In this document: piece after piece, positions 1 to 8,029 of the stretch
How positions within the stretch are numbered: position 1 is the stretch's first letter
Layout: every line of letters starts with the position of its first letter
NCBI RefSeq assembly: GCF_014236655.1
Contig: NZ_JACMYG010000009.1
Location: 62,001 to 126,000 of the forward strand
Source: Pseudomonas kielensis
GTDB taxonomy: Bacteria; Pseudomonadota; Gammaproteobacteria; Pseudomonadales; Pseudomonadaceae
Direction: 5' to 3'
DNA: 64,000 nt
The notes under the pieces: model-generated
The model's database searches: none
What the model was told of the DNA's origin: nothing
Seen by the model: the letters and a program-made list of their open reading frames with translations, nothing else
Program-made: the position numbers and the translations under genes

Positions 1-7
1 TGTTCAT
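1..7 (-). CDS. Start of second ABC permease (truncated by window edge)
   Basis: Only the ATG and the next bases of a minus-strand gene are visible. It starts 8 bases after the stop of the preceding permease, and a GAGG that overlaps that stop codon can serve as its ribosome binding site. Polyamine/opine-type ABC importers normally have two permeases, so this is inferred to be the PotC-like partner. The identity rests on position alone. Confidence 0.45.
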
Positions 8-15
8 AGATAACC

Positions 16-882
16 TCAGCCTACCAGGCGGTTCACACGGGTCATTTTCAGCAGGACCCAGATCAATGCGCTGACCAACAACAGCAGCACCACGCTCAAG
101 GCGGCCCCCAGGCCCCAGTTACTGGTCTGGAACATTTGCAGGAACACGTACTCGGCGATCATCACCGTTTGCCCGCCACCCAGCAGTACCGGGGTGATGA
201 AGAAGCCCAGGCAGAACACGAAGACCATGATGAAGGCGCCCAGCATCCCCGGCAGGGTCTGGGGCAGCAACACTTGCCAGAACGTGCGCAGCGGCCCGGC
301 TCCCAGGCCCCGGGAGGCCATGAGAATGCGCTGGTCCAGCTGGCGCATGCTCGACAGCAGCGGGAACACCGCGTACGGAATCATCACGTGGAGCATGCCG
401 ATCACCACGCCGATTTCATTGCGGCTCAGTTGCAGCGGTTGATCGATCAGGCCCATGCCCATCAACCCGTTGTTGAGCACCCCATTGCTGCGCAGGGCGA
501 TCAACCAGCCGAACGCCCGCACCAGCACCGAGATCCAGAACGGGATGAAGATGCAAATCTCCACCACCCGCTGCCAGAACGGCGGGCTGAACACCCAGCA
601 GTAGGCCAGCAGGTAGCCGATCACCAGGGCCAGCACGCTGACGGTCAGGCACAGGCGCAGGGTGCGCCAGAGCATGTCGTGGATGGCCGGGTCGGTGGCG
701 ATGCGTTCGTACTGCTCCAGGCCCGGTGTCGGCAGCGAGAAGCTCCAGCCGACCACGCCGATAAACGGCAGCACGTAGAAGATCAGCAGCAACACCGGCA
801 GCGGGAGCAGCAGCAAGCCGCGTTCCAGCGCCGGCGAACTGAACCGCGGCTTGGGTTTGCTCAGGGTCAAGGTCATGGTCAT
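16..882 (-). CDS. ABC transporter permease, PotB-like (polyamine/opine family)
   Basis: 288-residue inner-membrane protein with about six hydrophobic segments, the first around residues 22-46. Near residues 185-212 it has the cytoplasmic loop that docks on the ATPase (a variant EAA motif, ASRGLGAGPLRTFWQVLLP). Length and layout fit the first permease of spermidine/putrescine-type importers. The start lies 10 bases after the stop of the binding-protein gene, so it belongs to one operon: ATPase, binding protein, permease, second permease. The substrate is not readable from sequence. Polyamine, opine or a related amino compound are the options. Confidence 0.85.
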   Translation of the reverse strand: MTMTLTLSKPKPRFSSPALERGLLLLPLPVLLLIFYVLPFIGVVGWSFSLPTPGLEQYERIATDPAIHDMLWRTLRLCLTVSVLALVIGYLLAYCWVFSPPFWQRVVEICIFIPFWISVLVRAFGWLIALRSNGVLNNGLMGMGLIDQPLQLSRNEIGVVIGMLHVMIPYAVFPLLSSMRQLDQRILMASRGLGAGPLRTFWQVLLPQTLPGMLGAFIMVFVFCLGFFITPVLLGGGQTVMIAEYVFLQMFQTSNWGLGAALSVVLLLLVSALIWVLLKMTRVNRLVG

Positions 883-892
883 GATCGATGGC

Positions 893-2011
893 TCACTTGG
901 ACAGCCGCGTGAGGTACTGCTCCAGGGCGTTGGAGTAGTTGTCGGCGTACCACTGGGCGTTGAGCGCGATCTGTTTCTTCAGGTTCTCTGGCGACGCGCA
1001 GTTGGCTTGCAGTTGTTCGGCCGACATCAGCTTCTCGGTCGCGCTGTTGGACGGACCGTTGCCCAGCAGTTCGAAGAGCTTGAGCTGGCCTTCCGGTTGC
1101 AGGGCATGCTGGATGAACTGCATCGCCGGCTGGCTCCCCGCCGGGTTGCCCGACAGTACGGCCCAACTGCTGGAGTTGATGAAGCCGTTGTCGAAGCTCC
1201 AGCGCACACGGCCTTCGGTGTCTTCGCTGAGCAGCTTGGCGCGGGTGTGCCAGATGGCGCCCACCGAGACTTCGCCATCGACCATCAGTTGCTGGCTTTC
1301 GGCGCCCGAGCTCCAGAACGACAGCACGTGGGGCTTGATCTCGTCGATCTTGTTCAGGGCGCGCACCACGTCCAGCGGGTAGAGCTGATCGGCCGGAACG
1401 CCGTCGGCCAGCAGCGCCGCCTCGAGCATGCCGTTCATCCACTTGTAGAGGGTGCGTTTGCCGGGGAATTTCTTCACGTCCCAGAAATCGGCCCAGGTTT
1501 TCGGCCCGTTATCGCCGAACTTCTCGCTGTCCCAAGCCATCACGTAGCTGAACTGGTAGCTGGCGATGCCGTGGTCGGAGGCCAGGACTGGCGCCACCTG
1601 GTCACGCTTGATCACGTTGTAGTCCAGGGGCTGCAGGATCTTTTCCTTGCCCAGGACAATGGCGCTGTAGCTCTCGACGTCGACCACGTCCCAGCTGGGC
1701 TGACCGCTGGCCAGTTGTGAGCGGATCGCGCCCTCGGTGGGGCCGGCGCCGTCGATGCGCACCTGGATTCCGGTGTTCTTGGTGAAGGTGTCGGTCCAGG
1801 CGGAGCGGAAGGCGGTCAGTGCGTCGCCACCCCAGTTGACCACCACCAGCGGCTTGTCGGCCGACCAACTGATACCGCTGCGCAGCGCCAGGGGCACGGC
1901 CGCCAACAGGCCCATGGCCTGGATGAAGGTGCGTCGGTTGATCTGCCCGCCACGGGCCTTTTCGATAAGCACTTCAATACAGTCGCGTTGATGATCCTGG
2001 CTCATGGGCAA
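893..2011 (-). CDS. Tat-exported substrate-binding protein, PotD/PotF-like
   Basis: 372 residues. The N-terminus carries a twin-arginine signal (NRRTFIQAMGLL near residues 26-37, then a hydrophobic stretch ending around SWSA), so the protein is inferred to be folded before export to the periplasm. The mature part starts KPLVVVNWGG, typical of group 1 spermidine/putrescine-binding proteins. It sits between the ATPase and permease genes and would deliver substrate to them. The cytoplasmic tail before the Tat motif, about 25 residues, is rather long but occurs in this family. Substrate unknown. Confidence 0.85.
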   Translation of the reverse strand: MPMSQDHQRDCIEVLIEKARGGQINRRTFIQAMGLLAAVPLALRSGISWSADKPLVVVNWGGDALTAFRSAWTDTFTKNTGIQVRIDGAGPTEGAIRSQLASGQPSWDVVDVESYSAIVLGKEKILQPLDYNVIKRDQVAPVLASDHGIASYQFSYVMAWDSEKFGDNGPKTWADFWDVKKFPGKRTLYKWMNGMLEAALLADGVPADQLYPLDVVRALNKIDEIKPHVLSFWSSGAESQQLMVDGEVSVGAIWHTRAKLLSEDTEGRVRWSFDNGFINSSSWAVLSGNPAGSQPAMQFIQHALQPEGQLKLFELLGNGPSNSATEKLMSAEQLQANCASPENLKKQIALNAQWYADNYSNALEQYLTRLSK

Positions 2012-2095
2012 GTCCTCAGATGGCGGCAGTCCGTTGGGACAAGGGCCTATTGTTGTCGTTAGGAGAGAGCTTTGTGACGCACGTTGTTCAGGGGT

Positions 2096-3214
2096 TCAGG
2101 CTTGCAGCAGGAAGCTTTGCTGGACCGGCCAGCTCAGCCACACCGGCGCGCCGCTGGGCATCAGGGCTCCCGGGTGATTGCCGGGCACCGAGAGGTTGAT
2201 CGGCAGGGCATCGCCCCCGACCTTCAGCGACAGGTGAGTGCTGGAGCCCTGGTAGACCTTGTCGGTGAGCTGCGCGGGGATCACGTTGTAGCCGTCGCGG
2301 TTCGGACGTTCGCTGTGCAGGTCCATGTGTTCGGGGCGCACCGCCAGCACGCTTGGCTGTTTGCTCAGGGGGGCCGGGGCCTGGGCGTGCAGCAGGTTGT
2401 CGCCACAACGGCCGCTGGCGGTGGGGCCGTTGCGGGTCAGGTCCTGCAGCGGGAACAGGTTCATCTTGCCGAGGAATTCGGCGACAAACCGGCTCTCGGG
2501 GCGGTTGTAGATGTTTTCCGGGGTGTCGACCTGGGTCAGCTTGCCGTGGTTGAAAATCGCGATGCGCGAGGACAGCGCCAGGGCTTCGTTCTGGTCGTGG
2601 GTGACGAACACGAAGCTGGTGCCGACCTGGCGATGGATGCGTTGCAGTTCGGTCTGCAGTTGTTCGCGCAGGTTCTTGTCCAGGGCCGACAGGGGCTCGT
2701 CGAGCAGCAGCAGGTCCGGTTCGAACACCAGCGCCCGGGCAATGGCCACGCGCTGTTGCTGACCGCCGGACATTTCGGCCGGCTTCTTGTGCATGTGGGC
2801 GCCGAGGCCGACCACTTCGAGGATGTGCTTGACCCGGCGCTGGCGTTCTTCGGCGGCGACTTTGCGGATGCGCAGCGGGTAGGCCACGTTGTCCGCCACC
2901 GTCATGTGTGGGAACAGGGCATACCCCTGGAACACCATGCCGTAGTTACGCTTCTCGGCCGAGCGCTTGATGATGTCGACGCCCTGTTCCATCAACTTGC
3001 CGGACGTCGGGCTGAGGAAGCCCGCGAGGATCATCAGCAAGGTGGTCTTGCCCGAACCGGAAGGCCCGAGCAACGTCAGGAACTCGCCCTGGCGAACGTC
3101 CAGGTCGACGTTATCCAGCGCTGCGAAACGACCGTAATACTGGCTGATACCTTGTGCGCTGAGCTGAATCGCTGAACCGCTGGACACGATGGAGATCCTC
3201 TTTTTATTGCCCAT
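2096..3214 (-). CDS. ABC transporter ATPase, PotA-like
   Basis: 372 residues. Walker A GPSGSGKTTLL near residue 50, signature MSGGQQQRVAIARAL, Walker B LLLLDEPLSALD and the switch His (FVTHDQNEA) are all present. A C-terminal regulatory region of the TOBE type follows (about 250-372, with AVRPEHMDL). It powers the importer encoded downstream and is the first gene of the operon. The 160 bases upstream hold its promoter region, and the LysR gene beyond is read in the same direction. Confidence 0.88.
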   Translation of the reverse strand: MGNKKRISIVSSGSAIQLSAQGISQYYGRFAALDNVDLDVRQGEFLTLLGPSGSGKTTLLMILAGFLSPTSGKLMEQGVDIIKRSAEKRNYGMVFQGYALFPHMTVADNVAYPLRIRKVAAEERQRRVKHILEVVGLGAHMHKKPAEMSGGQQQRVAIARALVFEPDLLLLDEPLSALDKNLREQLQTELQRIHRQVGTSFVFVTHDQNEALALSSRIAIFNHGKLTQVDTPENIYNRPESRFVAEFLGKMNLFPLQDLTRNGPTASGRCGDNLLHAQAPAPLSKQPSVLAVRPEHMDLHSERPNRDGYNVIPAQLTDKVYQGSSTHLSLKVGGDALPINLSVPGNHPGALMPSGAPVWLSWPVQQSFLLQA

Positions 3215-3340
3215 AAGACGTACGAGGACGGATGCAAATCCGAAATGGGCTTTGGGTTTATTATTGTTAAAAGTATCGCTACATCAATGGAATTATTTTG
3301 TGGGTATTGGTTAGAAAAATTACTCAATTGTCGGCTGATT

Positions 3341-3364
3341 CCGCCCTGAAAAGGGGCGGCGTTT
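3341..3364. terminator. Possible hairpin between lysR and ABC operon
   Basis: CCGCCC, then a short A-rich loop, then GGGCGG, followed on the plus strand by CGTTTT. On the minus strand, where both flanking genes are read, there is no U-run. It is at best a weak terminator for the LysR gene that ends at 3374. Confidence 0.3.
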
Positions 3365-3373
3365 TCCGTCGGC

Positions 3374-4279
3374 TCAGAGGGTGTCTTGCCAGGTCTGGTG
3401 GGAGGACTGCAGTTGGGTCTTGACCCAACTGCTGAAAGCCTGGACCACCCGCCGCTCGGCTTTTTGCGGGTCGGTCGCCAGGTAGTAGCCGCGGTGCAGG
3501 TCGATGGTGATGTCGAACGGGCGCACCAACAGCCCCTTGGACAGTGCATCGCCACTGATCAGGTTGTCGCCGATGGCAATGCCCTGGCCGGCAATGCACG
3601 CCGACTGCGCGCAGTGGGCGTCGGAGAACAGGATTCCGCTCATGGCATTGACGCCCGAGGCGCCGGCGGCGGTCAGCCAGACGCGCCAGTCCGAGTAGTC
3701 GGTCATGTGCAGCAGCGGGTAGGCGCTGAGCTCCTGCGGGTTCTTCAGGCCGCTCAAGGCGTTGATCAGGCGCGGGCTGCACACCGGGAAAAAGCGCAGC
3801 GCGACGATCTCCTCGACGTGCATTTCCGGCCAGTCACCAATGCCGTAGGCGATAAACAGGTCGACGTTGGTGTTGTGGGTGTCATCCGGCGATTTGGGGG
3901 AGATCAGCTGCAACTGCACCTGCGGGTACTGGCGCAGAAACGCGCCAATGTGGTGGCACAGCCAGTAGGTGGCGAATCCCGGCGCGCAACTGACACACAG
4001 CCGCCCCGAGACTTCCTGGTCGTCCACCGGCTGGCCGGCGTCCAGCAGGTTCAGCAGAATTCCGTGCACCTCGCGGGCGTAGCGCTCGCCCTGGTAGGTC
4101 AGGCCGATCCCGCGGCCGATGCGCTCGGTCAGGGCAAACCCCACGCACTCTTCCAGCTTGCTGATCTGGTGGCTGATGGCGCTGCGGGTCAGGTTCAGTT
4201 CGCGGGCGGCGACCGACACGCTGCCCAGCCGGGCCACCGCATCCAGAGCCCGCAGGGCTGTCATTGAAGGAAAGCGCAT
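3374..4279 (-). CDS. LysR-family regulator, GcvA-like
   Basis: 301 residues from the ATG at 4279, chosen because AGGATTCTTT precedes it and MRFPSMTALRALDAV is the usual family start; an upstream extension is not supported. Winged helix at about 1-65 (VSVAARELNLTRSAISHQISKLEE), effector-binding domain after that. It is divergent from the amidohydrolase gene at 4466, with dyad symmetries between them, so it probably controls that cassette. It may also control the ABC operon that follows it on the same strand. Inducer unknown. Confidence 0.85.
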   Translation of the reverse strand: MRFPSMTALRALDAVARLGSVSVAARELNLTRSAISHQISKLEECVGFALTERIGRGIGLTYQGERYAREVHGILLNLLDAGQPVDDQEVSGRLCVSCAPGFATYWLCHHIGAFLRQYPQVQLQLISPKSPDDTHNTNVDLFIAYGIGDWPEMHVEEIVALRFFPVCSPRLINALSGLKNPQELSAYPLLHMTDYSDWRVWLTAAGASGVNAMSGILFSDAHCAQSACIAGQGIAIGDNLISGDALSKGLLVRPFDITIDLHRGYYLATDPQKAERRVVQAFSSWVKTQLQSSHQTWQDTL

Positions 4280-4330
4280 AAAGAATCCTGTCTTTAAGGG
4301 GGGCTGAGTGTTGAATCGTATGGTGACGTA

Positions 4331-4386
4331 AATCGAACGATTAAGCCAAAAAAAATCGATTGTTGTATTGGTTGATTCAACAATAC
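4331..4386. promoter_or_regulatory. Dyad-symmetry region, candidate LysR operator
   Basis: The AT-rich spacer between the divergent lysR and amidohydrolase genes holds AATCG-AA-CGATT at 4331-4342. It also holds two nested dyads: ATTGTTG, 12 bases, CAACAAT (4359-4384) and GTATTG, 10 bases, CAATAC (4365-4386). LysR proteins bind such interrupted dyads (T-N11-A type). Assignment to the adjacent regulator is inference. Confidence 0.5.
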
Positions 4387-4465
4387 TAGTGCCATTCGTC
4401 AGGGTCACCGAAGCCAAATGTGCGCGGAAGACCCTTCACCCGCACTGAACTCGAAGGTGGCTTGC

Positions 4466-6214
4466 ATGGCTGAGTCCGACAACTTTTCCTCTACCCATTC
4501 TGCGCAAGGGACCTATGCCGACCTGATCCTTGGCAACGGTCGCATCTATACCCAGAACCCGGCGCAGCCCTGGGCGGAGGCCGTGGCCATTCGCGGCGGC
4601 AAGTTGGTGGGGGTTGCCAGCCTGGCCGAGTTGCAAGGATTCAAGGGCCCGAACACCCTGGTGCATGACCTGCAGGGGGCCTTCTGCATGCCGGGCCTGC
4701 ACGACATGCACACCCACCCTGACCTGGCCCTGGCCCCGCGCTACAGCGACGACCTGGATGTCGGCATCGAAGACCCGACCCCGGAACAGCTGCGCGCGAG
4801 CATCCTGGCCTATGCCGATGCCCACCCCGGCGACGGTTGGATCTATGGGCAATACTGGGTGCGCTACACCTTCCGCGAAGCCGGCCTGACCCCGGGCCGG
4901 GCGTGGCTCGACAGCGTCATGCCGGATCGCCCGGTGGCCCTGCTCGATCGTATGTGGGGCACCATGATGGTCAACTCCAAGGCCCTGGAACTGGCAGGCA
5001 TCGACCGCCACACCGCCGACCCGCGCAACGGCTACCTGGAGCGCGACGAACTGAGTGGCGAACCCAACGGCCTGATGATCGACGGTGCCTACGCGATGAT
5101 CCACGCCGCCATGCCGCCGACCCCGGTCAGCGTGCTGCGCCGCGCCTACCGTGACGGGGTGCATTTCCAGAGTTCGCGTGGTGTCACGGCGAGCAAATAC
5201 GTGCACGTCTGCGAGCAACGCCTGCAGGCGCTGAAAGAGCTGGACGACAGCGGCGAACTGACCGTGCGCATTGAAGCCGCCATCAGTTGGCAGGACGACA
5301 TCTTCCCGGTGCGTCGCCGCTGGGAACTGCTCAGCGGTGAACGTCACTACTACCGCAGCGCACGCCTGAGTGCCAACGCGGTGAAGTTCCACTTCGACGG
5401 CACCGTGGAGCCGAAGTCCTCGTACCTGCTGACCCCCTGGCCAGAAGAGTCGAGCTGGCGCGGTAAGCTCAACCTGACCCCCGAGCACATCACCGACATG
5501 GTGGTGGACATGGACAGCCGCGGCATCCGCGTCATCGCCCACTGCACCGGCGACGGCGCTTCCGATGTGTTCCTCGACGCCGTCGCCGAGGCCCGTCGGC
5601 GCAACGGCTTCAGCGGTGTGCGCCACCAGTGCGCCCACAGCACCTTGCTGCACCCGGGCAACCTGCCGCGCTTCAAGGAACTCAATGTGATCGCCGAATT
5701 CTCCCCGGCGGCCTGGTACCCAACGCCGTTTGCCAGCGGCGCACGTTCGGGCTACGGCCAGGAGCGGCTCAAGCGCATCTACGATTTCAAAGGCGTGCTC
5801 GAAGCGGGCGGTACCGCAGTGATGGGCACTGACTGGCCGGTGGCGTCCATCGACCCGTGGCTGGCACTGGAAACCATGGTCACCCGGCAGAACCCGTGGA
5901 ACGACGATCCCTCCTGCTTTGGCGACCCCATCAGCCTCGAGCAGGCACTGAACGTGATCACTCTCAACGGCGCCGTGGCCATGGGCCTGGAGCAGTCGAC
6001 CGGCAGCCTGGAGGTTGGCAAGTCGGCGGACCTGATCGTCATCGACCGCGACCTGTTCGCCCAGCCGGCGCGCAATTACATTCACCAGACCCAGGTGCTG
6101 TTGACCTTCGTCGACGGGCAACTGGTCTATGACCGCAACGGCGCACTGGCCGACGCCGGCCTCAAGGCCGTGTGGACCGGTGAGCCACCGGTGCTGGAGG
6201 GCAAGGCCCAATGA
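4466..6214 (+). CDS. Amidohydrolase family protein (YtcJ-like)
   Basis: 582 residues from the ATG at 4466, preceded by GAAGGTGG. An in-frame ATG at 4418 has no good ribosome site. The chain starts as a metal-dependent hydrolase beta-sandwich (ADLILGNGRIYTQNP) and has the metal-binding HDMHTHPDL. Downstream are HCTGDGASD and, near the end, GTDWPVASIDPWLALE, features of the YtcJ-like branch. It hydrolyses an amide or related bond in an unknown small molecule. Its stop overlaps the next gene's start (ATGA), which indicates an operon with the metallochaperone and aldolase-like genes. Confidence 0.85.
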   Translation: MAESDNFSSTHSAQGTYADLILGNGRIYTQNPAQPWAEAVAIRGGKLVGVASLAELQGFKGPNTLVHDLQGAFCMPGLHDMHTHPDLALAPRYSDDLDVGIEDPTPEQLRASILAYADAHPGDGWIYGQYWVRYTFREAGLTPGRAWLDSVMPDRPVALLDRMWGTMMVNSKALELAGIDRHTADPRNGYLERDELSGEPNGLMIDGAYAMIHAAMPPTPVSVLRRAYRDGVHFQSSRGVTASKYVHVCEQRLQALKELDDSGELTVRIEAAISWQDDIFPVRRRWELLSGERHYYRSARLSANAVKFHFDGTVEPKSSYLLTPWPEESSWRGKLNLTPEHITDMVVDMDSRGIRVIAHCTGDGASDVFLDAVAEARRRNGFSGVRHQCAHSTLLHPGNLPRFKELNVIAEFSPAAWYPTPFASGARSGYGQERLKRIYDFKGVLEAGGTAVMGTDWPVASIDPWLALETMVTRQNPWNDDPSCFGDPISLEQALNVITLNGAVAMGLEQSTGSLEVGKSADLIVIDRDLFAQPARNYIHQTQVLLTFVDGQLVYDRNGALADAGLKAVWTGEPPVLEGKAQ

Positions 6215-7140
6215 ACCCTCAACGTATCGCGGTGACCGTGGTCTCGGGATTTCTCGGGGCCGGCAAGACCACCTTGCTCAACCGCATGGTGCGCCGCGCC
6301 GAAGGCAGTCGGCTGGCGGTGATCGTCAATGATTTTGGCGAGCTGAACATCGATGCGGCGATCGTTTCCGAGGTCACCGACGCGGTGTACAGCCTGCAAA
6401 ACGGCTGCATCTGCTGCACGGTGCAAGAAGACCTGCTGGCGCAACTGAGCAGCCTGGCGCAATTGCAGCCACGCCTGGAGCGCATCGTCATCGAGTGCAG
6501 CGGGGTGTCCGATCCACAGCGCATCGTGCAGACCCTGGCCTACCCGCAACTGCGCAGCCAGATGCAACTGGACATGGTGATCACCGTGGTCGATGCCACC
6601 GGGCACTTGCAGCTCGATGGCGAGTACGCACGCCTGGCTCGGGCGCAAGTGGCGGCGGCCGACCTGCTGCTGTTGAACAAGACCGACCTGGTGGACGCCG
6701 CCCAGTTGCAAGCCCTGCGCGACGCGCTGGGCCTGCGCACCCGGATCCACGAGAGCGTCCAGGCGCAACTGCCCGACGCCCTGTGGCTGGATTCGGACCT
6801 GGACCTGCAGCCGCGCTCGCTCAAGCCCTTGGTCCGGGCAACCGGTGGCGACCACGGCGAAATGTTCAGCAGCTTCCTCTGGCAGAGCCCGGCGCCGTTG
6901 AATGTCGAGCGCCTGCGCGGCTGGTTGCAGGCGTTGCCCCGGGATGTGTTTCGGGTCAAGGGCCTGGTGCTGCTGGATCAGGGCAGCAAGGCACACTGGC
7001 TGCAACACGTCGGCACCCGCAGCCAGTTTCTGGCCGCCACCGACGAGGCCCACGCCACGGGGTCGCGCCTGGTGTTCATCGGCCGTCGCGACTTCGCCGA
7101 CTGGGACGCGCTGGTCGAGGGCCTGGAGCAATGCCAATGA
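6211..7140 (+). CDS. CobW/YjiA-type GTP-binding metallochaperone (COG0523)
   Basis: 309 residues. Walker A SGFLGAGKTTLLNRM (about residues 11-25) and the diagnostic metal site CICC in NGCICCTVQEDL (about 66-77). NKTDL for guanine recognition lies around residue 150, and a C-terminal CobW domain follows from about 215. Members load Zn or another metal into client enzymes using GTP. Translational overlap with the upstream metal-dependent amidohydrolase makes that enzyme the likely client (inference). The downstream gene also overlaps by ATGA. Confidence 0.9.
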   Translation: MNPQRIAVTVVSGFLGAGKTTLLNRMVRRAEGSRLAVIVNDFGELNIDAAIVSEVTDAVYSLQNGCICCTVQEDLLAQLSSLAQLQPRLERIVIECSGVSDPQRIVQTLAYPQLRSQMQLDMVITVVDATGHLQLDGEYARLARAQVAAADLLLLNKTDLVDAAQLQALRDALGLRTRIHESVQAQLPDALWLDSDLDLQPRSLKPLVRATGGDHGEMFSSFLWQSPAPLNVERLRGWLQALPRDVFRVKGLVLLDQGSKAHWLQHVGTRSQFLAATDEAHATGSRLVFIGRRDFADWDALVEGLEQCQ

Positions 7141-7895
7141 TCCATCCGAGCGAACAAGTCCTGCGTGAGGAATTGGCGGCCTGCTACCGCTTGATCGCGC
7201 ACTTTCGCATGACTGACCTGATCTTCACCCACATCTCGGTGCGCCTGCCGGGGCCTGAGCACCATTTTCTGATCAACCCCTATGGCTTGATGTTCGACGA
7301 AATCAGCGCTTCGAACCTGGTCAAGATCGGGCTCGACGGACGTGCGGTGGAGGACAGCCCGTATCCCGTCAATCCGGCCGGCTTCGTCATCCACAGCGCC
7401 CTGCACGCGGCCCGCGAGGACGCCCAGTGCGTGCTGCACACCCACACCCGTGCCGGTTGCGCGGTGGCGGCGCTGGCCTGTGGCTTGTTGCCGGTTAATC
7501 AGATGTCCATGGAGTTCTATGGTCGTGTCGCCTATCACGACTACGAGGGCATCGCCCTGGACCTGGCCGAGCAGGCGCGGCTGGTGGCGGACATGGGCGA
7601 CAAGCACGTGCTGATGCTGCGCAACCACGGCCTGTTGACCGTCGGCAGCAGTGTGGCCCAGGCCTTTTTGCGCATGTACTACCTGGAAAAGGCCTGCGAC
7701 ATCCAGTTGGCCGCCCAAGCCTGCGGTGATCTGGTGCTGCCACTGGCAGCGGTCTGCGAACACACTGAACGCCAGTTCAACCAACCGCAGCGCCCGCTGG
7801 CCGAAGGCGAGCTGAGTGACCCGGATGCCCTGGATCTGGCCTGGAAAGCCTTGCTGCGGCTGCTTGACCGAGTGGCGCCCGGCTACCGCGACTGA
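7137..7895 (+). CDS. Class II aldolase/adducin-family protein
   Basis: 252 residues from the ATG at 7137, placed 10 bases after GGAG and overlapping the preceding stop as ATGA. An ATG at 7131 is too close to that site. Family features are the N-terminal helix region, FTHISVRLPGPEHHFLINP, the zinc-type LHTHTRAGCAV and LRNHGLLTVG. It probably cleaves or forms an aldol bond, or acts as a decarboxylase-like enzyme, on a product from the amidohydrolase pathway. The substrate is unknown. Confidence 0.85.
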   Translation: MIHPSEQVLREELAACYRLIAHFRMTDLIFTHISVRLPGPEHHFLINPYGLMFDEISASNLVKIGLDGRAVEDSPYPVNPAGFVIHSALHAAREDAQCVLHTHTRAGCAVAALACGLLPVNQMSMEFYGRVAYHDYEGIALDLAEQARLVADMGDKHVLMLRNHGLLTVGSSVAQAFLRMYYLEKACDIQLAAQACGDLVLPLAAVCEHTERQFNQPQRPLAEGELSDPDALDLAWKALLRLLDRVAPGYRD

Positions 7896-7927
7896 CTGCA
7901 GGTATCTGTGGGCACCACAAAACCATT

Positions 7928-8013
7928 GTGGAAGCGGGCTTGCCCGCGATGAGGCCGCCACATTCAATATCCATGGCGCCTGACACACCGCCATCGCGAG
8001 CGAGCTCCCACAG
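7928..8013. repeat. REP doublet, mixed subtypes
   Basis: GAAGCGGGCTTGCCCGCGAT at 7931-7950 and an inverted partner CATCGCGAGCGAGCTCCCA at 7992-8010, with about 40 bases between. The two arms have different cores (GGGC type and GAGC type). It lies between convergent genes, the usual REP location, and may help stop transcription. Confidence 0.75.
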
Positions 8014-8029
8014 GATTTACGTCGGTCCG

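Noticed and set aside
4436..6211. Long antisense open frame opposite the amidohydrolase gene (about 590 codons)
   Set aside because: High-GC codon bias leaves antisense frames open. The product has no domain, and the sense strand has clear family motifs.
7928..8013. Small RNA gene between the aldolase-like gene and the kinase gene
   Set aside because: The dyad is fully explained by a REP doublet.
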